Part shown: positions 8,736-17,854 of the stretch, piece after piece | Numbering within the stretch: position 1 is the first letter of the stretch | How the letters are laid out: every line of letters begins with the position of its first letter | From: Mucilaginibacter psychrotolerans | GTDB lineage: Bacteria > Bacteroidota > Bacteroidia > Sphingobacteriales > Sphingobacteriaceae | DNA: 64,000 bases | Direction of reading: 5' to 3' | Assembly: GCF_004519315.1 (NCBI RefSeq) | Contig: NZ_SOZE01000021.1 | Location: 1-64,000, forward strand | Translations under genes and position numbers: made by a program | The notes under the pieces: model-generated | Databases searched by the model: none | What the model saw: only the letters and a program-made list of their open reading frames with translations | Told to the model about the DNA's origin: nothing

Positions 8736-10670
8736 CTACCAAAAAGGATTCTGCACCAGGTTTTCGTTGCCTGTAATACTCGTGTTCGGTATGGGCCAGA
8801 GATAATCACGGGTGTTAAATACCGGAATTTCTACGTTCAGCGCACGGTAGTAATTGATCGCCTGGCTTTCATAAATACTCCAGCCCCTTAGCGGCGTACT
8901 CAGCACATTTTGCAGTTCCTTCCACCTGCGCAAATCCCATCCGCTTTGTCCTTCGAAACAAAGTTCAATTCTGCGTTCCTGGTGAATGATGGCCCGGAGC
9001 CCATCTTTGCTGGCAGGTTTCGAGGCATTTTTAGAATATTTCGTCCATGATTCTACGACTCCGCCCAGACCCGCACGCGCCCTGATCCTGTCTACATATG
9101 ATATCGCCTCCGGAGTAGGCCCGTTGGCTTCATTGAGCGCTTCAGCGTAAAGCAGATACAAACCGCCCATGCGCATAACTGGCATAGAATAATCCGTCCA
9201 TGTGAAACCGTCGTTGAAGACGGTCAGGTAATTGGCAAGTTTTTTAGGCCAGTATCCGGTGATGTTCGTTTTTTGTTGTGTTTTAGGGCCTGCAAGTGAA
9301 CTGATTCCTCTGGCCGGCACATAAAGAGCGGCCTTTCCGTCAAGAACACCATTGCCAAACCAGATGCTGCCATCAAAAGCTATGCTCGCATAAAATCGTG
9401 GCTCACGGTCAAAATGGCCCTTAATTGTCTGATAACCTTGTTTGATATAGTAAAAATTTGCAGCATCACCCGTTCTCAGCTGGTTACGGTCAGCATAATC
9501 CCAGGAATTGTCTTCTTCAATCGGCACCCCTTTATTGGTATAAAATAGCTCTGCAGTAGATATTGGGACTGCGTAATAACCTGGATTCTGTCCATCCTTC
9601 TGGTTAGCGAGCGCTGTTAATCTTGGAATGCAAAACTCCTGCCCGTGCCATATATTACTTAAGGCCCAGATCAGTTCAGGGTTCGTATCCCATTTTTCGG
9701 TAAGGGCGTTCTGGTATACAAGCTCCTGTCTGAGAGAATCCGAAAGATTAGCAACCTGGGGTACCGGTACAAAACTGGTATTTAAATGCATGCCAGCGCC
9801 TTCACAGGCATCTATCGCCGCCTTGCAGGCCGTTGCCGCTGTCTGCCATTTTGATGCATCATAAGCAGTTGGAAAAAGGGATTTGCCGCTTTTATCCTTG
9901 AAGTTGACATAATCCGGATTACCATTGAACAACGGACTTGCAGCGGTCATCAAAACTTCAGCTTTTATTGCAGCAGCGGCCGGAGCCGTGATGCGACCAA
10001 GTTCTTTCGCAGGGTTATCGATTGTCACAGGCAAATCTGGTATAGCCTCGTCCATCAAACCAACAATATATTTTACCACATCATCTACGCTCTCCCGCTT
10101 TACTTTCGTTTCCTCAGTAGAAGCCTCAACTGGCAGATTTTTATCTTTAATCGGGATTGGACCGTACAGACGGAACAAATAGTAATGATAGTAAGCTTTT
10201 AAAAATTTGGTCTCGGCTATCCATCTCTTTTTTTCAGTGGCGCTAAGATCAACCGGCTTGTCTATATTCTCAAGCATGGTATTGCACTTCCTGATCGCCT
10301 GATACATATTAACCCCATTGCCGTTACCGTCCCAGTAACTCAGTCCGGGATTCCCGGTATTCTGTGCACCCGTTACGAGGTTAAATCCGGAAATGTCCAG
10401 CGGTGAACCGCCTGTTAAGTTAAGAGGAAAGATGAGTTCCGAAGAAATTGTAAAGCCAGGACTCCTGTTCAGATCATTGAGATTCTGGATAGGATTATAG
10501 CAGGTGAACAGGTAATTTTCAGCCTCATTTCGGTTGCGGAATGCATAATCGAGCGTACCGACATTCGGGGGGACTACATCAAGGTATTTTTTACAGGATT
10601 CACCAGCCAGCATTAATGCTATCATGGCGATATTCAGTACTATCTTTTGAATATTTTTTATCTTTTTCAT
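8736..10670 (-). CDS. susD-like: SusD/RagB-family nutrient-binding outer-membrane lipoprotein
   Basis: A 644-aa SusD-family protein with a lipobox cysteine at residue 26 (GESCKKYLD). The N-terminal TPR-like part has the usual AIRKCNTMLENID and FLKAYYHYYLFRLYGPIP blocks. The C-terminal RagB/SusD part ends with RRIELCFEGQSGWDLRRWKEL and a terminal LVQNPFW. It forms the lid over the SusC transporter and captures the glycan. It starts 5 bases after susC ends. Confidence 0.97.
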   Translation of the reverse strand: MKKIKNIQKIVLNIAMIALMLAGESCKKYLDVVPPNVGTLDYAFRNRNEAENYLFTCYNPIQNLNDLNRSPGFTISSELIFPLNLTGGSPLDISGFNLVTGAQNTGNPGLSYWDGNGNGVNMYQAIRKCNTMLENIDKPVDLSATEKKRWIAETKFLKAYYHYYLFRLYGPIPIKDKNLPVEASTEETKVKRESVDDVVKYIVGLMDEAIPDLPVTIDNPAKELGRITAPAAAAIKAEVLMTAASPLFNGNPDYVNFKDKSGKSLFPTAYDASKWQTAATACKAAIDACEGAGMHLNTSFVPVPQVANLSDSLRQELVYQNALTEKWDTNPELIWALSNIWHGQEFCIPRLTALANQKDGQNPGYYAVPISTAELFYTNKGVPIEEDNSWDYADRNQLRTGDAANFYYIKQGYQTIKGHFDREPRFYASIAFDGSIWFGNGVLDGKAALYVPARGISSLAGPKTQQKTNITGYWPKKLANYLTVFNDGFTWTDYSMPVMRMGGLYLLYAEALNEANGPTPEAISYVDRIRARAGLGGVVESWTKYSKNASKPASKDGLRAIIHQERRIELCFEGQSGWDLRRWKELQNVLSTPLRGWSIYESQAINYYRALNVEIPVFNTRDYLWPIPNTSITGNENLVQNPFW

Positions 10671-10675
10671 CTTGT

Positions 10676-13600
10676 CTACAAATTCACGTTAATTCCCATA
10701 TTGTATACTTTCTGGATCGGGTAGGCAAACCCGTTACCACCCAGTTCAGGATCCCATAATTTGAATGAACTCCAGGTGACCAGGTTCAGACCGTTCATGT
10801 AAATCCGCACGTTGCGCAGGCCAAGCTTTTTTGATACGGAAGCCGGTAATGAATAGCCTATTTCCACCGATTTCAGTCGCATAAATGAACCGTTCCGCAA
10901 CCACCAGGTACTTGGCTGCAAATTATTTTCCGCTTCATCTTTAGTGATGGAAAGCCTTGGGTATAAAGCATAGAGATTCTGGTTCTCCGGCGACCAGTGA
11001 CTGTCTGCAAACTGCTGCAGCAGCTGTGTTTGTCCATAAACGTAAGCTTCCGTGCTCTGTACGAACGGGCTTACCTTGGTGGGATCAATAAAGAACGATA
11101 CCCTTGCCTGTCCCTGAAAGAAAGCAGAGACGTCTAAATTCTTATACTGGGTGGACAGACCATAACCATAGACAATTTCCGGAACCTGAGGGTAACCAAT
11201 AAATGTTTCGTCACGACTGTCTATAAGCCCGTCACCGTTGAGATCCCGGTATTTGATATCGCCCCCCTGCGGCAGGCGGGCCGTGCTTGAAAACCGCTGG
11301 GTAGGCGAGCTCTGCGCCTCAGCATCATCAACAAACAGGCGTTCTGCAATGTAACCGTAACCCGCCCTGATGGGCTGGCCGATATTGGAACGGTAAGCTT
11401 CCGGGTAATTGGGCTGTTCGAATTGAGTATACTTGTCGGATGCCAGGGTAAAATTACCGCGGGCCGTAACCGATAGCGAATTGCTGAAAACCTGCTTGTA
11501 GTTCGCGGAAAGATCTATACCTTTTGAATTCGCTTTTCCGAGGTTTGCGTAGATCGTTTGCTCCAGACCCTCTGTAACCGGAATGGATGTTCTCGGCTGC
11601 AGGATATTATATCTGTTATAGTTATAAAATTCAGCAATGACGTTCAGGTTCTTAAATGCAGTGAATTCAAGCGCAAGGTTAGCCTGCCTGGATGTTTCCC
11701 ACGTTACATTCGGATCAGCGTAATTGTTGATCGATACGCCGTTGTGAGAATACCCCCCGTTAGTGCCGAAACTGGCTCTGGCACCGCCATTCAGATTAAC
11801 ATCGGAGGCGTAGAAAAAACGCCTGTCGCTGATCGCATCGTTTCCTACCAGTCCATAACTGGCCCTGACTTTTACACGGTTGAAAACGCTGGTCAGCGGC
11901 TCGAAGAATTTCTCCTCCGATACAAGCCATCCCGCACCTATAGTCGGGAAGAAGCCGTATCTGTGCTCAGCGGAAAAGCGTTCAGTACCATTATATCCGA
12001 AGTTGAATTCTGCAAAATATTTACCCTTGTAATTATACGCGGCACGGCCTGCTATACCAAGGTTACGGTGAGGGAGTGCATCGATTAATTTTTCAGCATT
12101 GGAATATACCGTTTCCTGCTGCGTGTAAATCATCGTGCCGGAGAAATTATGATTACCGACCTGCTTCGTATAATCAAGATTGGCCTGTATATATGACTGG
12201 GTGTTGATGTTGGTGCGTCCGGGATAATAACTCAGGTACTCACGCGCATCAGAGGGATCCTGGTTCAGCCAGTTCAGCGTGTAAGAATTCGTAACCTTGT
12301 TATAGCTCGCTATATTGTAATAGAAGGGATTATATGACAGATTAGAATCGAAATAGGAATAACGGTTGGTGCTGAAAATACCATGAAAATTAAGTCCCTT
12401 GGTAACAAAATCTAATTTCTGATTCAGCTCAAGCTGCGCAAGTACCCTTGATTCTGATGAAGTCTTGTGCCCGCGCATCAGCAGTGCGTAGGGATTGTTG
12501 AAAGTGTTCGACAAATAAGTCCCCTGAGGGGCACCGTATAGAATATGCTGCGTCCCCAGGTTATTATCATCCGGGCTGAAGTAAGCCGGAAACGAAACAG
12601 GGCTGGTATGCAGGGCGATCTTATAAATGTCAGAACTGAAACTTCCGTCAGTCGTAAGCGGACCTGAATAATTGCTGAAGGTACCTGAAAACCTGATGAT
12701 CGCTTCAGTAGTTTTAGTCAGATTAAGGTTAACATTCGACCGCAGCTGATAATTTTGGAATTTAACGTTAGCACTGTTATTATTTGCAGGGTCATCTCTT
12801 AAATTACCGTTGTCCTTATTATATGAACCACCTACATAGTAGCGGGCAAAAGGGGTACCGCCGCTGACACTTAAATTCCCTCGCTGCGTTGTGGTTTGTT
12901 TTTTGAGTAACATGCCCAGCCAGTCTACCGCAGGATAAACATAAGGATTATATCCGGGACCTTTATTTATAGTATTTGCTGTATTAATAATCTTGTCCTG
13001 ATTGAATGGGACAGGTGCTGTAGGCTGTCTTGATATACTGGCCTCATTATAAAGGTTCATATAAGTGATCGGATCAGCGATCTTTAGTGAGCTGGTATTC
13101 TGCGATATCGAATTTTCTGCTCTGAAACTGATTTGCGGTTTACCTATCTTACCCTCTTTGGTGCTGACAAGAATAACACCATTGGCTCCTCGGGCACCGT
13201 AAAGTGCCGTAGCGCTCGCATCTTTCAGTATCGAAAAACTGGCGATATCATCTACCTGTAAACGGGCCAGATCATTGGTAGTTAACTCAATATTGTCTAT
13301 CAGGATAAGCGGGTCAACTTTATAACCGAAGGTGGTTACCCCTCTGATAAAAAACTGCGCGTTATCCTGGCCCGGCTGCCCGGAACCCTGAAAGGCAATA
13401 ATACCGGCCGCCTGACCAGCAAGAGCGTTTGTCAGGTTACTTGCAGGGATCTTGAGTTCGGCAGGCTTTACGGTGGTAACGGATCCAACAATCGCTTCTT
13501 TCCGTTCTCTTTTGCCATAAGCTGTAATTACGACCTCTTCCGCTTGTCTGACATCTTCCATCAGAACGACATTGAAAACCTTATTGTCAGAGCTGACTGT

Positions 13601-14182
13601 AAAGGTCTGGGAAATAAATCCGACAAAAGACACCCTGATTACAGCCCCCTCTTTAACGTCAAGAACAAATTTTCCATTGTTATCTGTTACGGTGCCTTTC
13701 TTTGGATTATCTGCGACGGATATAGTTACGCCCGGCAGCGTTACACCCTTTCCATCCCGTACGGTTCCTGTAATGGTAATATCTGCCTGAGAAACCGGAG
13801 CGGTAAGCTGCACGGCATCAGCTTTCTTCTCTTTAATAATAACTGACTTACCATCTATTGTATAAGTCAGATTAGTGTTCCTGAGGCAGTTTTTCAGAAC
13901 ATCTTCCAGAGGCGTGTCCTGAAAATCGGCCTTTATTCTGGGTACTTTACTGATAGTCTGTGGCGACCAGTAAACGCTGTATCCGGTTTGTTTATGAATT
14001 TCATTAAATACTTTTTTTAATGTTACTTCTTTTTGTTTTAAAGTAATGTTTTGTGAAAAAACCGTTGCACTTGCCTGCATGAATGCAAGAAAGACTATAA
14101 ACGTGGCTAGCTTCATGACGAGCAAAAATTTCTTAGGGTAGCGCGAATGCGTACAAATGTTTGCAGCAAAAATTTTATACAT
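10676..14182 (-). CDS. susC-like: SusC/RagA-family TonB-linked outer-membrane transporter with STN domain
   Basis: A 1168-aa TonB-dependent transporter. After a long signal region come an STN domain (about 46-118, ITLKQKEVTLKKVFNEI), a carboxypeptidase-regulatory-like domain (about 134-222), a plug (about 225-345, with the SusC marker ATALYGARGANGVILV), the 22-strand barrel and a terminal aromatic-rich strand (NMGINVNL). The STN domain is the part that signals to FecR-type anti-sigma factors, and a fecR gene lies directly upstream. A shorter start at 14,116 is possible but long N-termini are usual in this family. It imports oligosaccharides together with SusD. Confidence 0.97.
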   Translation of the reverse strand: MYKIFAANICTHSRYPKKFLLVMKLATFIVFLAFMQASATVFSQNITLKQKEVTLKKVFNEIHKQTGYSVYWSPQTISKVPRIKADFQDTPLEDVLKNCLRNTNLTYTIDGKSVIIKEKKADAVQLTAPVSQADITITGTVRDGKGVTLPGVTISVADNPKKGTVTDNNGKFVLDVKEGAVIRVSFVGFISQTFTVSSDNKVFNVVLMEDVRQAEEVVITAYGKRERKEAIVGSVTTVKPAELKIPASNLTNALAGQAAGIIAFQGSGQPGQDNAQFFIRGVTTFGYKVDPLILIDNIELTTNDLARLQVDDIASFSILKDASATALYGARGANGVILVSTKEGKIGKPQISFRAENSISQNTSSLKIADPITYMNLYNEASISRQPTAPVPFNQDKIINTANTINKGPGYNPYVYPAVDWLGMLLKKQTTTQRGNLSVSGGTPFARYYVGGSYNKDNGNLRDDPANNNSANVKFQNYQLRSNVNLNLTKTTEAIIRFSGTFSNYSGPLTTDGSFSSDIYKIALHTSPVSFPAYFSPDDNNLGTQHILYGAPQGTYLSNTFNNPYALLMRGHKTSSESRVLAQLELNQKLDFVTKGLNFHGIFSTNRYSYFDSNLSYNPFYYNIASYNKVTNSYTLNWLNQDPSDAREYLSYYPGRTNINTQSYIQANLDYTKQVGNHNFSGTMIYTQQETVYSNAEKLIDALPHRNLGIAGRAAYNYKGKYFAEFNFGYNGTERFSAEHRYGFFPTIGAGWLVSEEKFFEPLTSVFNRVKVRASYGLVGNDAISDRRFFYASDVNLNGGARASFGTNGGYSHNGVSINNYADPNVTWETSRQANLALEFTAFKNLNVIAEFYNYNRYNILQPRTSIPVTEGLEQTIYANLGKANSKGIDLSANYKQVFSNSLSVTARGNFTLASDKYTQFEQPNYPEAYRSNIGQPIRAGYGYIAERLFVDDAEAQSSPTQRFSSTARLPQGGDIKYRDLNGDGLIDSRDETFIGYPQVPEIVYGYGLSTQYKNLDVSAFFQGQARVSFFIDPTKVSPFVQSTEAYVYGQTQLLQQFADSHWSPENQNLYALYPRLSITKDEAENNLQPSTWWLRNGSFMRLKSVEIGYSLPASVSKKLGLRNVRIYMNGLNLVTWSSFKLWDPELGGNGFAYPIQKVYNMGINVNL

Positions 14183-14367
14183 TTGTTAAGGCTGTTTTAA
14201 GTTGAAATGTTACGACAATTACATCCAGATTTTTAAAAAGCTTATCAGAGCAGGGGCATCGGAAGTGCCTCTGCTTTCTTCTTAAAAACTGCGGTAAATT
14301 TCACACTACGGAGATTGGTAAATTTTTTTCATATGTTAATTAGGTTAAATTGGTTATTGGTTAATTA

Positions 14368-15513
14368 TTACTTCTGACTAACTGTTATTGTGCTTCCGCT
14401 GACCATGAACCTGACATTGCCCGTCTGTTCCATCATTTTTAATAATGTGCTTACTTTCTCGGATCGGTTCGTTACCGCTCCGAATGTTTCATTTTTTAAT
14501 TTTTCATCTTGATAAACTATGTCAACATTGTACCAGCGGGAAATACTTTTCATAATATTATCCAGCTTTTCATCATCAAAATTGAAATAGCCGTCCTTCC
14601 AGGCAACAATTTCCTGAGTATTGACCTCTTCTATGATAAACCTATCTGTAAGATTTGACTGCTGTCCCGGTGTTAATACTGCAATTTTACCTGACGAGTT
14701 TATCCTCACAGATCCTTCGAGCAAGGTTGTTTTAACCGAACTGTCGTCCGGGTAAGCATTAATATTAAAATGAGTTCCCAGAACTTCGACCGTCTGCCTT
14801 TGCGTCAGAACCCTGAAAGGGGACATTTTATCATGGGCAATCTCAAAGTAACCTTCGCCTGATAATTCAACGCGACGATCCTTCCTTGATTTAAAGCTCA
14901 CAGGGAATTTGAGAGAAGAATATGCGTTTAACCAGACTCTGGACCCGTCAGATAATACAACCTGATATTGCCCGCCCTTAGGTGTAGTGATGGTATTATA
15001 TGCGCCTGAATCAGGGATATCCGAGGAATTTTGGACGCCCTTATTTACATCGCCCACTGTGTATATCAGTTTCCCGTCAGCTGCTTTCGTAACTTTCATA
15101 CCATTCTGGCTTGCTATCTGGCCGTCTGAAGCATCGGCAAGTAGGACTTTTGTTCCGTTTGCCAAAATTAATGTTGCTTTATTTCCGCCCGGTAATATCT
15201 CCTTAGCAGCCAGAATTCCATTCCTATCCTCCGGAGACTTATATTTAATAAATAATATAGTTACGGTAACTGCCGACACCAGAAAAATCGAAGCCGCAGC
15301 CATCCATCTGAATCTGTTGAATTTCTTAACAGGCCGCGTCCTGCTGCTGATACTTTTGAATATAGCATCTCCTGCCGAATCTTCACTTTCGGGAAATTCG
15401 GCGTCCTGGTAAGCAATTTCGCGATACCACTGGTTTAATTCTTCAATTTCAGACTCAGACGCAGTCCCTTGCTCATACTTGCTGAGCAGGTCGTTAATCT
15501 TCTGAAGGTCCAT
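14368..15513 (-). CDS. fecR-like: FecR-family anti-sigma factor / transmembrane regulator
   Basis: A 381-aa protein with a short cytoplasmic N-terminus (LSKYEQGTASESEIEELNQWY), one membrane helix near residue 90 (WMAAASIFLVSAVTVTILFI), a periplasmic FecR domain (GGQYQVVLSDGSRVWLNAYS, SGEGYFEIAHD) and a C-terminal DUF4974 domain (YFNFDDEKLDNIMKSISRWY). These proteins relay occupancy of an STN-containing SusC to an ECF sigma factor. The sigma gene normally lies immediately upstream. Here only 165 bases separate fecR from a divergent araC gene, and there is no sigma gene in the window. Confidence 0.95.
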   Translation of the reverse strand: MDLQKINDLLSKYEQGTASESEIEELNQWYREIAYQDAEFPESEDSAGDAIFKSISSRTRPVKKFNRFRWMAAASIFLVSAVTVTILFIKYKSPEDRNGILAAKEILPGGNKATLILANGTKVLLADASDGQIASQNGMKVTKAADGKLIYTVGDVNKGVQNSSDIPDSGAYNTITTPKGGQYQVVLSDGSRVWLNAYSSLKFPVSFKSRKDRRVELSGEGYFEIAHDKMSPFRVLTQRQTVEVLGTHFNINAYPDDSSVKTTLLEGSVRINSSGKIAVLTPGQQSNLTDRFIIEEVNTQEIVAWKDGYFNFDDEKLDNIMKSISRWYNVDIVYQDEKLKNETFGAVTNRSEKVSTLLKMMEQTGNVRFMVSGSTITVSQK

Positions 15514-15678
15514 AATATATTTGGTTTATATATACATGTACCGCAACAGGAAGACTTCCCCACATAAGAAATTAAATAATTTATTAATAATTTAAGACCG
15601 TGTCATTATTCATAGGATATCATGCATTTTATTCACAGCTCATCACACAGTGTATTTCGATAATGGTTAACTTTAGAT

Positions 15679-16443
15679 ATGAAATTCCAAGTTCATCTGC
15701 CTTGTGAACGCTTATTACCTTATGTCAGGCATTTGGTCATTTCAGAAAATGAACCGGAGAATTCCTACCCCATCCTGCCCGATACGGTTTTGGTGATCGG
15801 CTTCCAGTACCAGGGTAAACTTTCCTATTGGAACGGAGAACAGCAACACCCGTTGGCGACCGCTGGTATAACCGGTTTAAGAGATACTTACCGGGTATTT
15901 CATCATACAGCCGGGATAGGCTCGGTACTGGTGATTTTCCGGGAGAACGGCGCAGCCAGATTCCTCAGGACACCGCTTCATGAACTTTTCGGCCAAAGCC
16001 TTTCGCTGGAACACTTTTTTCCTCCTGCGGCACTGGCCCTACTGGAGGAACAACTCGCTGGCGCAGACAGCGATCAATCACGGATCAGCCTGGTTGAAGT
16101 TTTCCTGATTGCGCAATTAAATGAACGTCCCCCTGACCTTTTGGTCACCCGCGCGCTGGAACTGATCCATCATTCCAAAGGAACCATTCGGATCGGCGAA
16201 CTCGCTGATCAGTTAAATATCAGCGCCAGCCCGCTTGAAAAGCGTTTTCGGCAGGAAGTGGGCGCTTCCCCCAAAAAATTTGCTACCATAGTCCGCGCCC
16301 GCAACGTCCTGGCCGCGATGGAGAACGGCCAGCAAAACTATGCCGCCTATCTGTCTGCATTTTATGATCAGGCCCATTTTATCAAAGACTTTAAAAAATT
16401 CGCAGGGGTGACGCCGGAACAGTATCTTAAAGGGTTAAAATAA
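15679..16443 (+). CDS. AraC-family transcriptional regulator
   Basis: A 254-aa protein with an N-terminal half resembling the DUF6597 sensor (LPCERLLPYVRHLVISENE, PDTVLVIGFQYQG) and a C-terminal AraC double helix-turn-helix (GTIRIGELADQLNISASPLEKRFRQ ... YDQAHFIKDFKKFAGVTPEQY, split here). AraC proteins bind direct-repeat half-sites spaced by two helical turns. Its targets are not shown by position. It might control the neighbouring DUF1398 gene or the GTAC-repeat promoters further right. A TAACTTTA box (15,667-15,674) ends only four bases before the ATG, hinting at a leaderless transcript. Confidence 0.93.
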   Translation: MKFQVHLPCERLLPYVRHLVISENEPENSYPILPDTVLVIGFQYQGKLSYWNGEQQHPLATAGITGLRDTYRVFHHTAGIGSVLVIFRENGAARFLRTPLHELFGQSLSLEHFFPPAALALLEEQLAGADSDQSRISLVEVFLIAQLNERPPDLLVTRALELIHHSKGTIRIGELADQLNISASPLEKRFRQEVGASPKKFATIVRARNVLAAMENGQQNYAAYLSAFYDQAHFIKDFKKFAGVTPEQYLKGLK

Positions 16444-16505
16444 ACGGATTTTTACAATCATAGCGACTATGGTCGGGCTACTTTTGGACATCAATAATTA
16501 AAAAG

Positions 16506-16904
16506 ATGTTCACCATACAACACATGAAGGCAGCACATGCTAAGGTAAAAAGCGGCGCGGATTTCCCCGCTTATGTAAAAGAAATCAAACAACTGGGCTT
16601 GATACATTATGATTTTATGGTTAAAGACGGGCGCACCGTTTATCATGGCGTAAACGGTTACGAGGTCAGCAGTGCCCCCATCTATCCGGAACAAGCTATT
16701 TCGGGAAAGGCATCATCCGCCGCGCTTAAGCAGATCATTGCCGAACACCAGCAGGGTAAAAGTGATTTCCTCGCCTTTTGTCGATTAGTGGCAGAAGCGG
16801 GCGTTGAAAAATGGGTAGTAAACACGGAAGCAATGGTATGCAGCTATTACGACCTTTCAGGCAATAGCATGGTGGCAGAGCCCATACCTGGTAATGTCTG
16901 TTAA
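16506..16904 (+). CDS. DUF1398 (YbcV-like) family protein
   Basis: A 132-aa cytoplasmic protein matching the DUF1398 pattern: an N-terminal HAKVKSGADFPAYVKEIK block, the GLIHYDFMVKDGRTVYHG core and a C-terminal GVEKWVVNTEAMVCSYYD block. No biochemical role is established for this family. It is on the same strand as, and 62 bases after, the AraC gene, so it may be its co-transcribed partner. Confidence 0.85.
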   Translation: MFTIQHMKAAHAKVKSGADFPAYVKEIKQLGLIHYDFMVKDGRTVYHGVNGYEVSSAPIYPEQAISGKASSAALKQIIAEHQQGKSDFLAFCRLVAEAGVEKWVVNTEAMVCSYYDLSGNSMVAEPIPGNVC

Positions 16905-16912
16905 ATCCGGCT

Positions 16913-16951
16913 GTTCCTGCAAATCCCTTTAGCTAAAGGCTTTGCAGGAAC
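16913..16951 (+). terminator. Hairpin terminator after the DUF1398 gene
   Basis: An 11-bp stem (GTTCCTGCAAA with its complement at 16,941-16,951) encloses a second nested stem around AGCT. It starts 8 bases after the stop codon. Confidence 0.7.
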
Positions 16952-17105
16952 TACTCCAATCATATCGCTTATTTCGACAGGTAGTATTTAACTATAAAAC
17001 CGGCCAGCCAAAGTGTATGATCACCTCCGAATAAAGCCTATGATATCATAGGAATAATGACAGACAGCTTATAACATGACGGTTCAAAGCTGAAATTTGT
17101 TTCTC

Positions 17106-17591
17106 TCAGACCTTCAGGTACGAAATAATAGACGATTTTGCCAGTACCAGGGGATTCATCATGATGCCCGCCAGCGCTGGATTTGCAGTTCGGTCAAGAG
17201 CCAGGAAATCACTCAGGGCGTGGACGGTAATAATGTAGGGATGAAAGCCGCTACCCGGTATCGTCACCGGACCGCCATAACCGGTCTTGCCAAAGTCGTT
17301 TAAGCTGCTCACCGCCGAAGCCGGAAAAAGTTCCGGCGAGATGCTTCCCGCTCCTTTTTGCAGCGAGGTGATTTCAACCGGCAGATTGAAGACAACCCAG
17401 TGCCACCATCCGCTCCCCGACTGCGTTGCGGGATCATAAATGGTAATTGCAAAACACTTTGTCTCCTTTGGAGCGTTTTCCCAATACAGATCCGGCGATA
17501 TATTACCCCCGCCGACACCCAGACCATCAAAAAAATATTCAGGGGTAAACTGACCGCTCAATTCGCGGCTTTTTAGTGTGAATGTCTTCAT
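17106..17591 (-). CDS. YbhB/YbcL-type PEBP (Raf-kinase-inhibitor-like) protein
   Basis: A 161-aa phosphatidylethanolamine-binding-protein family member. The ligand-pocket motifs are visible: IYDPATQSGSGWWHWVVFNLP and GYGGPVTIPGSGFHPYIITVHAL (split), in the usual order, near residues 45-75 and 105-130. There is no signal peptide. The bacterial YbhB/YbcL proteins have no agreed function. The gene converges with DUF1398. Confidence 0.9.
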   Translation of the reverse strand: MKTFTLKSRELSGQFTPEYFFDGLGVGGGNISPDLYWENAPKETKCFAITIYDPATQSGSGWWHWVVFNLPVEITSLQKGAGSISPELFPASAVSSLNDFGKTGYGGPVTIPGSGFHPYIITVHALSDFLALDRTANPALAGIMMNPLVLAKSSIISYLKV

Positions 17592-17854
17592 TTCTTTTTA
17601 TTAAGGGGAACACAAGGCGAATGCCAAACCATAAACACCTGATAACCAATACTTATAAAAAGAAAACGAAAATCATTAAGAATGAATTATCATAGATTTT
17701 CGAAATATCGAAATATTCCGCCGCCGCGCTGAATAACTATTAATGCTTTGTAAATATGATGAGCTTACAATTTGGTATTGACAATCTCTGCAAGGCGTTA
17801 ACACAACGCACGTATCGCATGATCAGCATATAACTGTCATTCGGCTGAACAGGA

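Noticed and set aside
11558..12088. A 176-codon plus-strand frame antisense to susC.
   Set aside because: It is a by-product of barrel-coding sequence on the other strand, without protein-like motifs.
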